Shown here: positions 1 through 10,990 of the stretch, one piece after another
Numbering within the stretch: the stretch's first letter is position 1
How the letters are laid out: every line of letters starts with the position of its first letter
Origin: Tethya wilhelma
Lineage: Eukaryota; Porifera; Demospongiae; Tethyida; Tethyidae
DNA length: 64,000 nt
Assembly: GCA_964030475.1 (NCBI GenBank)
Contig: CAXIPT010000002.1
Coordinates: forward strand, 8,774,065-8,838,064
Direction: 5' to 3'
Notes under the pieces: generated by a model
Seen by the model: the letters and a program-made list of their open reading frames with translations, nothing else
Told to the model about the DNA's origin: nothing
The model's database searches: none
Translations under genes and position numbers: made by a program

Positions 1-451
1 AGCGGAGAGTGTGTAGAGTGTGTGACTTCGAGGCTTGGTGGGCGTGTCCAACCAAGCGTGTGTTGAGTGTGATTGACTTTTGACCTCTGACCTTTGACCC
101 CTCTGCCACCTAGGTGAGCTCAAAGTGAGTCTGTACAGGAAAAATTGAATTTGACAGGGCTGTATAAAGTCCATTTTTCTTCCCTGGTGGAGAGGAGAGA
201 GAGGCAGTGAGGTATGTGAGCTTGTAGGGTGTTTGTGTGTCTTGAATATCATGTTTAGTTTTTGACTGGGTGGGACTCAGTTTTCCTGTTTACCTGTTAT
301 GCATTTTGTGAGAGAATGTGGTTGTGAAAAGTGTATACATAGTATAAAAAGCCTTCTACAGACTTGATGAGCAGTTTTTTTGCTTTTTCTCAACATACAT
401 TTTTTCGTTCATCTGTTGTCTTTCATGCCGCCTGGTTGTTGTTCCCTGTGA
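1..451. other. Non-coding flank, no gene recognised
   Basis: No convincing coding frame. The stretch is rich in TG/GTGT and has a TGACCTTTGACCC-like phrase that recurs near 500. It is the unique sequence upstream of the duplicated block starting at 452. Confidence 0.5.
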
Positions 452-639
452 GTGAGTGGCAATGGCAGAAAAATCCATTTTAGAGAGCTACTAAATTTGA
501 CCTTTGACCCTTTTGAGCAATAATCAGCCATTTTGAGACCAAATCCTCTCGGCTTTGAGATAGTATCATGAGTTTCTATGAGCCTATGAATATCATTACT
601 GTTTTAGTGTGATCCCCGCCCACTCAAAAACCTCTAACC

Positions 640-1735
640 TTAACAGAAGCCATTGGTGGGTCGATCTCCTCTCCAAAGACCAGGTACTTTTTCATTGAAG
701 TGAATGACATCATTGAAGTACTTGGCAAGTTGCTGAAGATTTCTGCGTGAGTTACTAGCTCTATAGCTAGTAATCAAGCTTTGCAACAATTTAACTAAAG
801 CAGAAAAATAGGAGGTGTGAAGAAGAGTTATAAAGAATTAATGTGAAGACCAGGTACTTTTTCATTGAAGTGAATGACATCATTGAAGTACTTGGCAAGT
901 TGCTGAAGATTTCTGCGTGAGTTACTAGCTCTATAGCTATCCAGCCTTGCCTCAGGACCAGTTAAAAGCTGGGAAGCTAAGTTTATCAGAACTGAAGGTT
1001 GAGGAACAAAAACTAGTGGAAGTATTTGACACACAGTGGAAAAAATGGATAATGGAATTGAGAAAAGAGACAAAAATTTATAGAGTAAGATATGGCATTG
1101 AAAGAAGTGCTCAACATTCATTGATGGAGTTCTTAAAAACAGAAGAAGGTACTGCTTTGAAATTAAAACTCAGAGAAAAACTATTTAAGCGATGGGGAGA
1201 AAAACTGCACCTAGAACTTAGACAGAATTCGAAATATGTCCATCTGAAAGTCAGCCACTCAATCAGGTCATGGAATGCAGTTAAAAGTATTATTAGTGGA
1301 AGAGAAAAGTCAGAACCAACAGTCCTATCACTGATTTGAATACTGGAAATGCCTGCAGGCCACGACAGACTATTCAAGTAAGGAGTTACCTAAAAAGCCG
1401 GGAAAGTGACAATTTTAACCCTTCTTATACTCATCAACTACTGTACAAGATAGCTGAAGCAATTCAAATAAAGTCAACTGATCACCAACAATTGGTTCTA
1501 ACAAAAGAATATCATACTGATATGTCCATTACAGCTTGTGCATTTGCTGTAACACAGTTATAACCAATGGTGGATCGATTTCACCGAGAAAATGACCCTA
1601 AAGAGCATGCAGTTCAATTCAGAGATGAAAGAACCGATATGTGCAAGATCTTTGTAAGGGAATATTTCCAAGCCATGCACTCAGTGAAAAAGACCAAATT
1701 TGATCATTATAAAGATATTGTTTTACCTATTATAT
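640..1735 (+). pseudogene. Rearranged VLIG/GVIN-like pseudogene, copy 1
   Basis: Fragments resemble the VLIG-type gene at 41,787-44,364. From about 947 to 1338 the plus strand encodes a charged helical stretch (QLKAGKLSLSEL, then KKWIMELRKETKI and KLFKRWGEKLHLEL) that aligns with the middle of that protein. After a frameshift near 1335 the next frame gives RESDNFNPSYTHQLLYK, matching its NENFNPTYTHELLDK segment, up to a stop at 1561. Residual similarity (MVDRFHRENDP) continues to about 1735. Upstream, 640-767 matches the N-terminal part of the same gene but on the minus strand, so the copy has been inverted internally. It is not a working gene. Confidence 0.82.
676..937. repeat. 92-bp direct repeat inside the pseudogene
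   Basis: 676-767 and 846-937 are near-identical, offset 170. Both begin AAGACCAGGTACTTTTTC and end GAGTTACTAGCTCTATAGCT. The minus strand encodes a LAKYFNDVIHFNE-like segment matching the start of the VLIG-type gene at 44.2 kb. Confidence 0.88.
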
Positions 1736-1989
1736 AATTTTTATAACTATTATAATGATTATTACATAATACTATCAATATTAATATTATATTAGAACAT
1801 GTATTATTACTGTACATTGTAAGTCACAGAAATTGTTCATAATTATAGTTAACATTATTAATAATTTATTGCAAAACTAAAAATAATAATTTTACATTTA
1901 TTTTATCAACTTAATATATAACCATTTCACAATGTCAAACGATACAACTTTAACTAGCGAAATAACCACAATTAAACTTAATTTATATT

Positions 1990-2700
1990 TCAGTCTTCTT
2001 TTGGCTCCGGAAATACACAAACAGCTTTCCTACCATAACTCCACCAGCTTTGTGGTTTCGGTTCAGCCTCCACATCTGTGTCATCTGCAGGGTTAGCTAG
2101 TGTTGATACCAGTGCAGCTTGTTCCTTGAGCTCTTCCAGTGCACAGACCCTTCCTTCAAAGCCATCTTTGCCTTCTCTCTTCTCTGATTCAATCATCAAA
2201 TCAATGTATGCTACTTCATTTAGTGGGTGAGGCTTGTAGGCTATTTCGTGTAGACGTTTCACACATCTCTGTGTTTGCTTAATCAAATCAAGGACTTCTT
2301 TGTTGAGTGCTTTGAGCTTTTCCCTAGCACTTGAGAGCATCTTGTCGGTGACATCAGATTCAGTGCTGCCATCTGCCGATTCTAAGTACCGCTCCATGAG
2401 GTCCTGCAGGGTTCTCACTTCCTTCTCTTTGTAAACTTCAATGCGATAGTCTTGTTGCTCGTGCTTTTCCCAGTGACACTTTTGTGGACAGACTTCACAC
2501 TTGATATTTTCCTTTTTGCTAAACATATACTTTGTTATCCACGTCCCTCCCATTGCAGCACACAGGTACTTTTGTGAATTGTCACTTATTGTACATGGAA
2601 AATGGCAGGTGAAATTGCATTCCGTGCAGTTAGTAACAAAAATACCGTCTGGTAACTTAACCTGCTTTGTTTTTGCTACTTCAAGTTCGTAGGTAAAATT
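1990..2700 (-). pseudogene. Truncated 3' end of the giant SNTX-FN3-GTPase gene
   Basis: The minus-strand frame encodes the same roughly 236 C-terminal residues as the giant gene at 13,569-22,583, including the Cys/His cluster (NCTECNFTCHFPC, then CEVCPQKCHWEKH) and the final ..FPEPKED stop. Coding identity breaks at the n at 2701 and no GTPase domain follows. It is either a partial duplicate or an assembly copy of the same gene. Confidence 0.85.
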
Positions 2701-2825
2701 NCTGTATTGTTGCCACATTCAAAGTACCTTCATTTGTGTACTGGAGTTTAGGAGGTCACAATAATAGTATTAAAATAGTCACTGTCTCCCTGCATGTATT
2801 TATCAGGTAATTATTTCAGGGTACT

Positions 2826-3096
2826 ACAAGTACAAAAAAACATTAGAAATGTAATGCAAACATAGGAATGGTCAAATCGTAAAAAAGTGAGCAAACAAGA
2901 TAGGAATGGTTGTCAGATTGAACGACTTCATTTCACTGTGTCACCTATGTTCATATCCCAACTGAGCTTAATGACATTGTAGACACAGGAATGAACTCGC
3001 TCAATCTGACAACCATTCCTATCTTGTTTGCTCACTTTTTTACGATTTGACCATTCCTATGTTTGCATTACATTTCTGATGTTTTTTTGTACTTGT
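2826..3096. repeat. Foldback MITE with about 100-bp arms
   Basis: A long inverted repeat. 2826-2928 (ACAAGTACAAAAAAACAT at the outer end, ..AACAAGATAGGAATGGTTGTC inward) is the near-perfect reverse complement of about 3002-3096, around a loop of roughly 75 bp. The outer ends ACAAGTAC/GTACTTGT and the AGGAATGG motif recall the larger foldback family elsewhere in this window, though the body differs. Confidence 0.88.
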
Positions 3097-3319
3097 TTGT
3101 TTTATTTTTTTGAATAATTGTTTATAATATCAGTGGAATTTAGTCTTTATCCTGAGCAGAGAACTTGCCAACAGCCCGGGCCTAGCTAGCTCAGTACTGT
3201 ACATGCCTTCAGACTGCTGAAACTCTGAACCCCCAGGTTGAACATGATTTATATCCATTATATTTGTGTCTTGTTAGCTAAAGATAACTTCCCTATTGAA
3301 GAACTGAACACAGAGAACG

Positions 3320-3725
3320 ACAGCAGAACTTGGGCCACTGAATGCTGCAATAGATTCCAAATAACGCGCACTTGAATATGGAAAGGGTCGTTAGGCTAGC
3401 TAGCTAATGAATAATGCATGATTTAGAAATTAATGGCCGCCACATGGAGAAGGCGCTTTTCGCCTTGTATCTAGCAACTCAATAAGAGACACAAAAAACC
3501 GATGGCAAAAGCGACTGTCCCCAAAGAAACCAAGTTTGTTTGTTCAAGAATCAGCTTCTAAAAGTGAATAGTCTCTGAGAAAAGTTGAGCCAAGATAGAA
3601 GAAGAAGAATAAGAAGAAGATGGAGAAATTTGGAGGTTTGGCATATTTTAGTCTGGTACTTTAGCGATGGTTTTAGGCCATGTTTTAGGGCTCATTAGAA
3701 AGAGAAAGAGCTAAATAGTAGCTTG
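3320..3725. repeat. Dispersed repeat family 2, copy 1
   Basis: About 400 bp containing AGATTCCAAATAACGCGCAC, then GAATAATGCATGATTTAGAAAT and CTGTCCCCAAAGAAACCAAG. It recurs closely at 57,195-57,572 and in diverged form at 44,546-44,780. No coding frame survives across copies. The element class is unknown. Confidence 0.8.
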
Positions 3726-3726
3726 A

Positions 3727-4261
3727 GAAGCCTTTTAGTACCAAGCGCTCAGTTTTTGCAGAGTTATTNATCTGCGAATGACATGATATCTGATCACTAC
3801 CATTCACTAAGACAGAGAGGTCAGCAGTCAGAGTGGTAGTGAAGTTAGAAGTTTGCAGATTGATTTGTTCCACTGAAGTCAGTTCAATTTCAAACCCTGA
3901 AGGTACTCTGGGGTCATCACTGGGACCAATGGAGTCTCTTGCTAAAAATGTAGCAATTCTGTTTCTATTTCTCTGCCATTCAACATCTGCAGCATCTACT
4001 GCAGTACAAGTGAACTCAACAGCTGGTGTTGGACAAATTAGACCACCAAATGTGACATTAGAGACCAGAGTCACAGGAGCAGCAGCTGAAATCATAGATA
4101 TTGTAGACAAGTATATTATCTAGGCTGAGATCAATAACAAAGGTCCATTTCGGTGCTTTCTTTTGATCATGCATTATCACAGACTCACCATGACAGTGAT
4201 TTGTCCAAACCAGTACACACCACACGACTAGACAAAAATTCAAAGCAAGTCTTGAAACCAT
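3727..4261 (-). CDS. Ig-like secreted or membrane protein, 5' part
   Basis: Exon 1 (4261-4189) starts with MVSRLALNFCLVVWCVLVW.., a clear signal peptide, and ends CAT G|GTGAGT. Exon 2 begins at 4085 after TTTCAG and continues in phase 1. It encodes an Ig-like fold: FTCTAVDAADVEWQRN, then FTTTLTADLSV and QISCHSQ, with the two Cys about 80 residues apart, the Trp after the first Cys and several Asn glycosylation sites. The frame continues through a single n at 3769 (NNSAKTERLVLK) and then loses a credible donor, so the 3' end is missing or misjoined. Likely a cell-surface or secreted recognition protein; ligand unknown. Confidence 0.62.
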
Positions 4262-4381
4262 CTTGTAGAGCCCGAGTCTTCCAGGAAAAGTCCCACGTCC
4301 TCCAAGACATGAACTCATAGGCTCCAACTTTTTCCTAAAGGTTTCCGGGACCGAACGACAAAGCGGAAGCCACACCCACAA

Positions 4382-4969
4382 TTTTCATTGACCACACCCT
4401 AAACACGCCCAAAAATTAGCGCAAATAAAATTTACCGCTACGTAGCTGCATGTAAAGCGCATGGACTGAAGCCACTTTTTAGACCCCTCCAATGCTAAAA
4501 CAGCTTTTATAAGCAACCACGAACAGTTTGTAGCTTGTACAAGTCAAAGGTGAGCTGTATTTGTGGTGCATTTGATCAATTTTTGTCAGTTTTTACTGCT
4601 GCATGGCCACATCCGGGACATTTTGGAGAGTTTTCCGGGACCCGGGACAAAGTTCACAAATCCGGGACTATCCCGGAGATTCCGGGACAGTTGGAGCCTA
4701 TGCTTGAAATGAACAATTCCTTGTAATATAATATACTCTCACCAGATTCTGAAGGTTTGGAATTATGTTGTCCAAAAGGAACGATGGCATGGTTTCCATA
4801 GTTTTTTTTTTCAGTTTCATTGATCAGTGACGACTAAATAATCATGGTTTGTCCATTGATTTAACTATTTTTTTCTATTCAATAATAATTATTATTACAG
4901 TATTTTTATACTTCTTTAGGTTTCAGTGCATCTGTGATAGGACGTAGGGTAATCGCTGCACATGGAGAC

Positions 4970-4974
<5 letters not shown>
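4382..4974. other. Intergenic; short CCGGGA-rich patch
   Basis: No gene seen. 4,608-4,695 has repeated TCCGGGAC/CCCGGGAC phrases in both orientations. The remainder is AT-rich and ends in a TG microsatellite. Confidence 0.5.

Positions 4975-5008
<34 letters not shown>
4975..5008. repeat. (GT)n microsatellite
   Basis: About 17 GT units immediately before the Penelope-like remnant. Confidence 0.95.
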
Positions 5009-5009
<1 letters not shown>

Positions 5010-7560
5010 AAACTAGAAAGATTATACGAAAATGGATTTCTGAAAAAAGAATGGTACTGTAACAAATATTGTAAACCATCAAACGAAACAAGAACACCTG
5101 ACTATATTTCCTTAAAAAAATACACAAAATCCCAATGTCAATCAGACCAATCGTTTCAAGCTGCAATAGCATTACAGAAAACATTTCAAAATTTGTGAAT
5201 ACATGGCTACAACCCTTTGTAAAAAGCCTACCATCACACATCAAGGACAGTTATTGTAGTGAATTTATCAATTTCATCGAAAAAACCAAAATTTGAACAA
5301 ACAGTATTCTAGTATCAATAGACGTAACATCATTATACACAAACATACCTCACATAGACAGCTTAGAAAAAATAACCACGTTCCTAGCTGAACACCCTGA
5401 TACATACAAATACCCAGAACAACCACATGTACTTTTAATCAAAGAGCTAATGAAAATGGTCCTAGAAAATAACATCTTCACATTTGACGGTCAATTCTAT
5501 AAACAGCTACAAGGAACAGCAATGGGGACCAAAATGGCCCCAAGTTATGCAAATATCTTCATGGGAGTAATTGAAGAAATAATGATCAACCTAGACAATG
5601 AAAAACATAAAACTATGGAAGCATGCACTTTATAGATGATATTTTCTCAATATGGGTAGGATCTCGTGAGAAGCTCAAAGAATATCAATACATGCTCAAA
5701 TACATGCGCCCAATAATTATAAATTCACATTCGAAGCAGATGAAAACAATTAAACTCATATAACAGGATCCAGATAAGATCTGGAAATTTTTTTTTCCAG
5801 ATTCTGAAATTTCAAAGAGTTTAAAAAGCTTAGATCTAAGCCACTTGATTAGGCCTAAGCTGGTCTTAGACTAGGCTTAGATCTAAGCTTCATGATTAGG
5901 CCTAAGCAGGTCTAAGCTTAGGCCTAAGCTTCAATGATTAGGTCTAAGCTTAGACCTAAGCTTCATGATTAGGTCTAAGCTTATAGGCCTAAGCTTCAAG
6001 ATTAGGTCTAAGCTTAGGCCTAAGCTCGAGTGATTAGGTCTAATCAAAGAGGCTTAGATCTAAGCCTTGAAAAGTGTTCGAAAATTCAGAATCCGGAAAA
6101 AAAATTTTCCGGATCTTATCTGGATTCTGTTATATTCTTAGACCTAGAGCTATACAAAGGAGAAAGATTCAGTTCAACAAACATTATCACACATCTTCAC
6201 ATTTGACGGTCAATTCTATAAACAGCTACAAGGAACAGCAATGGGGACCAAAATGGCCCCAAGTTATGCAAATATCTTCATGGGAGTAATTGAAGAAATA
6301 ATGATCAACCTAGACAATGAAAAACATAAAACTATGGAAGCACTTTATAGATGATATTTTCTCAATATGGGTAGGATCTCGTGAGAAGCTCAAAGAATAT
6401 CAATACATGCTCAAATACATGCACCCAATAATTATAAATTCACATTCGAAGCAGATGAAAACAATTAAACTCATATTCTTAGACCTAGAGCTATACAAAG
6501 GAGAAAGATTCAGTTCAACAAACATTATTATACTGGATGTGAAAACACACATCAAAAAAACCAATAAACAATAAACCTAGTATATGTACACGCCGAATCA
6601 TATCACCCCACTGAAACTAAGAAAGCTATATAATAATGATCGGTGAGACCACGAGATACCTAAGAACTAACTCAAACAAAGACAACATTATGAACATGCA
6701 GGAGAAGCTAATAGCAAAACTTGACAAGAGAGGTTATCCACCAACAGAAACAAAAGAAATTATCCACAAAACTAAACAAGCCCAAAAGACTTAATCAAAC
6801 ATTCCTATATAGTCACAACCTACAATGATGATACCAAACAAATCGAAAACATAATCAGCTAGAAAACACTGGAAATCAATTAAAACTGCATGACCAGACC
6901 CTTAAACAAATCTTTCCCAATCCACCCTTTATAGTAACAAGAGGAAACAAATCACTTAGAAACCTCCTTAGTCAGAGCAAAACTAGCCCCACTGTCAAAA
7001 CACTCAGAAAAAGAGACAAGTCAAACAAACAATTAACCCCACCAATCCAATTACCATTGATGAAAATATCCACTCAACCTGTTCCAAGGCAAACTAAATA
7101 ACTTCTGAATCACCAACCCCATTAGAAAATGCAAAAAGAACTGTTTTACTTATAAAGTTCTAACCACTAACACTTTCGCAATAAGCTCCCACGACAGAAC
7201 CAAACACCCAATAAATCTGCCCGTCCTATGCGAAAAATACAACTGTGACACAAAAAATGTCATATACTTCTTAGCCACTTGCACACATAAAGATTGCAAA
7301 GCACAATATGTTGGAATGTCAACCAGACCAATTAAATACCGAATATTTGAACACCTACCATCAAATAGCTCAGGCATGCATAGGAAAACACATACAGAAC
7401 AGTATAACCACAAATGAGCAGACATAAACTTCCAGATTCTAGAAATGGCACCTCCTAATCTTGATAGAGAAACTCTAAACACATGGTTAAAACAGAGAGA
7501 ATATTATAGGATATATGCAAACTAGAACTCTATAACCAAACTGTCAAACAAAGGCCTAAA
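5010..7560 (+). mobile_element. Degenerate Penelope-like retroelement (RT plus GIY-YIG)
   Basis: Plus-strand frames, broken by stops and shifts, show reverse transcriptase pieces in Penelope order. LVSIDVTSLYTNIPH lies near 5,310. FTFDGQFYKQLQGTAMGTKM with SYANIFMG follows at 5,480-5,570. HFIDDIFSIWVGSREK and IFLDLELYKGE are at 6,345-6,510, then LDVKTHIKKTNKQ. Further on are IGETTRYLRTN and, near 7,249-7,365, NVIYFLATC..QYVGMSTRP with ..RIFEHLP, a decayed GIY-YIG endonuclease, which is diagnostic of endonuclease-bearing Penelope elements. The RT segment from about 5,478 is tandemly duplicated at about 6,190, and the first copy carries a nested palindromic element. Inactive. Confidence 0.85.
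5758..6133. mobile_element. Palindromic MITE with internal minisatellite
   Basis: Terminal inverted repeats TAACAGGATCCAGATAAGATC (left; AACAGG starts at 5761) and ..GATCTTATCTGGATTCTGTTA (right) bracket AAATTTTT/AAAAATTTT-rich arms. The centre (about 5,830-6,060) is a tandem array of a roughly 31-bp unit, itself palindromic (TAAGCTTAGGCCTAAGCTT). Flanks read CTCATA before and TATTCTTAG after, consistent with a TA target duplication. The uninterrupted sequence survives in the second RT copy at about 6,465, which confirms insertion. Confidence 0.85.
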
Positions 7561-8135
7561 TAAAACAATCTATGATAATAACAACTGAAACAAAATTCAC
7601 CTGACCAATAGAGGCTTTAATTAAAGCACAGGTGCATGCAGTTCCCACCCATCCTGACTGTATCACAAAAATAATCCATATCAACAAGGGAAGATCCTAA
7701 AGAATTGTGGGTATAGCCATGCATTTAAGCTAAGTATAAAGGGTTCGGATTTTACCATATTATTCCTTTCCTTTCATAGAAGCGTAGATTGATCATTTAC
7801 ATGACATGTATATATATGTACCTTGAGTGACCACATGCATGGTCCTGATGATTATGGAGAGGGAAGAAACACTCTAGCTCTATGCGAGATAATTTGCCTG
7901 CTGGTCTTCCAATGCTCCACAGCCCCTTGTAGCTGAGTCCAGAGCAGTGAGTGAGATACATAAAGGAGCCTTCACCATGATATACATCTCCTCTCCATTG
8001 ACCCTAGCAATAATGACAAAAATACACTGCATAATTTATATAATAAATGCAAAGCTAGTTGTAATCAATCCTCATTGACCACATGCAGTGAAGCTGCTAG
8101 CACTGTGACACCATAGGATTGAGTTATTGAACAAA
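7561..8135. other. Intergenic, no feature recognised
   Basis: AT-rich sequence without a coding frame or clear repeat after the Penelope-like remnant. Confidence 0.4.
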
Positions 8136-8136
8136 G

Positions 8137-8503
8137 TATATATATAATACAAGTAGTAAAAATTTCATAAAAATGAAAAGTGTAGGAATGGGCAGTGCTC
8201 TAAAAAGCAATGAAACAAGGCAAGTCTCTGAATTTCGGCACATTACTACTTCATTTTGATCACTGGTCAAGTAATCATGTAGACAGGCTGACCAGGAGCA
8301 AACTGACACTTGAGTGAATGCATGGTTTAAGCGATTACTTGGCTGATTTGGATGAAATAACATGTCGGTATGCATGCATCTAATGGCACAAAAAATGAAG
8401 TAGTCATGTGCCGAAATTCAGAGACTTGCCTTGTTTCATTGCTTTTTAGAGCACTGCCCATTCCTACACTTTTCATTTTTATGAAATTTTTACTACTTAA
8501 AAG
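8137..8503. repeat. Composite element copy A: foldback only
   Basis: Starts CAAGTAGTAAAAATTTCAT and ends GAAATTTTTACTACTT. The arms (8,137-8,258 and about 8,390-8,503) are reverse complements around a roughly 130-bp loop. The loop is almost the same as that of copy C (11,098-11,234). The usual tail is absent. Confidence 0.9.
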
Positions 8504-9555
8504 TTGATGCTTGTGGGATAGCAGTGCTCTGTTGTTGCTGATGGCCATGAGGTGCATGGTATTGGTGGCTGTACACCTGTAAGACGAAAGTTTCTTCCTA
8601 GTGTGATGTGCTACATGGGGACCAAAAGATGTCGGTGTTGGTTTCGACTTCAAACCCAGGCACTCCATCTTTACTTTGATACCTAATAGACAAACGATTG
8701 TCAATGTCCTCATCACCACTCTAAGTAGCTACATCACCAACTTTTAAAATTAACAGCACTACGACTTAACTTCACACTTAACCACTGTAACAGTACGACT
8801 TGTCACATTGGGTAATGAAGGGTATTTTCGTACTCTTGACAAAAGACAGAGTATTCATCTTGCTGAGCACACAAATCTATAGTCAATCTCAGATTCAGTT
8901 AGGATGACCTCAGGATTCTCACGACAGATAGCTAGAAGATAGTCGGTCTGTCACCGTCCATTGGCTCACCAATCAAGCAGCGGAGGTCCACAGAAACTTG
9001 ATCAGTATCAGACTGAGAGGGTAGTGATATGGACTGCTGCCATCATAATTCACAGGCTTAGCATCCGAGGATTGCTGCAGACTAACCCTGACTTGAACAG
9101 AATGGTGGGCACTATTTCTTGAAGAGTTCTTTACAGCAACAGTCTTGCTATTCTTGAGTCTTCGAATTCTGAGTCTTCTTCTCTTAGATTTTTATACCTA
9201 CAGTATTATTGTCCTTCTTGGCCACTACTTCGATATTTGCAGTCATTTTGGGTCAGAACAAAGAGACAGAGAGGCCATTGGCAGTTCAGTTTCTTGGTCA
9301 AGTTCCACTGATGACATAAGTTGAGGCCTTAGACAGTTGGAGTCCTTCCTCTTGTATAGCAACAAGGGTAGACAAAGGGAAGCCAGTCCTTTGAAGGGGC
9401 TTGAGCTGTCCATGTTGTTATGGCACGAGCCAGAGCACAGCGCTATTACGATCCTGCATACAGACGTCATAGTCAACGTCATGTATGTGACGAACACGTA
9501 GGTTAATTAGATTTATATTTCCGGTGCCCTAACGTGAGCAAGCCTTAGCTGGACC
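8504..9555 (-). other. Possible decayed minus-strand coding, unresolved
   Basis: Short minus-strand open stretches occur. One near 8,560-8,650 contains an Ig-like SYRCTATN phrase. Another near 9,050-9,130 reads ..SSDAKPVNYDGSSPYHYPL. No splice chain can be supported. They could be remnants or distal exons of the EGF gene upstream on the same strand. I cannot assign a function. Confidence 0.2.
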
Positions 9556-9559
9556 ATTA

Positions 9560-9955
9560 CAGAGACTAACCAGTCTCCAAGCATGCAATAACGCCTTAGT
9601 GTTGAAAAAAGTGAATGAACAAGTAATAAAAATTTCAAAAAAATAAGCAGTGTAGGAATGGGCAGTTCTGTAAAAAGCAAGGAAACAAGGCAAGACTCTG
9701 AATTTCGGCACATGACTACTTCATTTTTATGCCAAAGTTGCATTCCATGGTTTTACCTGTATATCTGCTGATATTTCATCCAAATTAGTGAACTAATCGT
9801 GTGACTATTGACGTATAATTAGCCTGCAATTGCTCACAGATTTAATAATGAAAATGAAGTAGTCATGTGCCGAAATTCAGAGTCTTGCCTTGTTTCCTTG
9901 CTTTTTACAGAACTGCCCATTCCTACACTGCTTATTTTTTTGAAATTTTTATTAT
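9560..9955 (-). repeat. Composite element copy B: foldback with stub of tail
   Basis: Reverse orientation. A short tail remnant ending GTTGAAAAAAGTGAATGAA precedes a foldback whose arms lie at 9,620-9,725 and 9,850-9,950. Both arms share a variant (AAGACTCTGAA / TTCAGAGTCTT) not seen in the other copies. Confidence 0.88.
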
Positions 9956-10060
9956 ATAGATTATACATCACCTCTTACATCATATCATATTGTTGATTAC
10001 AAAATTATTTCACAGTTGGCATTATACACATGAAAATAATGCACACTAATATCTATATAC

Positions 10061-10858
10061 CTTCACAGCGCTCATCAGCGGACAAGGTGTATCCAGAGTT
10101 GCAGCCACAAATAAATGAGCCATTAGTGTTTGTACAGACATGATGACAGTTATGAGCACCACTGGTACACTCATTGATGTCTGGGAAAGTGTAAAGATAA
10201 AGAAAATTAATTTTGTTTTCTGACATGGTAGACTAGTAATATGCAACATCCTATACAGTACCTGCTTGGCAGCCATTTCCTGTCCAACCAGCCACACAAC
10301 TACATGAGTTTGGAGCTGTACAAGTTCCACCATTAGCACAGGATGGGCTCTCACAAATAGCTATAAATACAAAACATAATCATACAATGACTAAGTATAT
10401 AGTGGTAATGACAAAAAAATTCTTAATCTACTTTAATTGAAACTTTTAGTTGCATGTGTCAATCATAACGCTAAAGGTAGCAGAATGACAACATATAAAA
10501 GTGAAATAAAGCCCACTAGTACACACGTACGTCTACAGGTGTTTCCATCACTGTTCAAGGCATACCCTGAGTTACAGTCACAGCGGAAAGAGCCTGGTGT
10601 GTTGACACACACTTGCTGACAGTTGTTGGTACTTGAAGCGGCACATTCATTGTTATCTAGTACATAGAATATCAAAAAACAATACAAGCTTAGTATGTCC
10701 AAACAGTTATAAACGTCATTCATCTAATTCCATACCAATGCATTCATGGCCATTGCTTCCAAGTGTGTAGCCACTGTTACAGGAGCATGTGTATGATCCA
10801 ATAGTGTTCTGACAGTTCTGAGCACACTGATGAGTGCCAGCTGTACACTCATTAATAT
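10061..10858 (-). CDS. EGF-repeat protein, four internal exons
   Basis: Four minus-strand exons, each one EGF-like module and each phase 1 in and out: 10,858-10,736 (INECTAGTHQCAQNC ending ..HECIG), 10,656-10,531 (NNECAASSTNNCQQVC ending ..NTCRR), 10,360-10,262 (ICESPSCANGGTC ending ..GNGCQA) and 10,180-10,061 (INECTSGAHNCHHVC ending ..DERCEG). Acceptors end in AG (for example CCCAG, TTATAG) and donors are GTATGG, GTACGT, GTACTG and GTATAT. Three modules have the DINEC/DNNEC start and aromatic SGY of calcium-binding EGF domains; the third is a plain EGF. The exons are extracellular, probably from a larger receptor or matrix protein. Neither the first nor the last exon is seen. Confidence 0.85.
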
Positions 10859-10990
10859 CTGTTTTAACAAACAGAATAAAATAGAACTCCACAACGAAAT
10901 TAAGCTAATGACAGGGGAAGGATTTTAAATTAAGGGTTCCGTTGTGCCTTGGATAAGGTGCTCTAAATTGTCTAGATAGTTACAATTATA

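Larger units (their letters stand above)
452..2700. repeat. 2.25-kb duplicated block, copy 1
   Basis: This block recurs in the same orientation at 12,031-14,279, a constant offset of 11,579. The coding frames inside both copies translate identically and I found no difference in the stretches compared. Copy 1 ends exactly at a single n at 2701, after which homology stops, while copy 2 continues into the full giant gene. Copy 2 begins right after a run of N. A very recent duplication is possible, but a retained haplotype or contig-overlap artefact is more likely. Confidence 0.9.

Noticed and set aside
947..1563. Two plus-strand ORFs (and their duplicates at 12,526-13,142) as functional genes
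   Set aside because: They are frameshifted, stop-containing fragments of a VLIG-like gene, with the N-terminal part in the opposite orientation.
7150..7482. Minus-strand 110-aa ORF within the Penelope-like remnant
   Set aside because: Antisense of the GIY-YIG remnant, which is recognisable on the plus strand.
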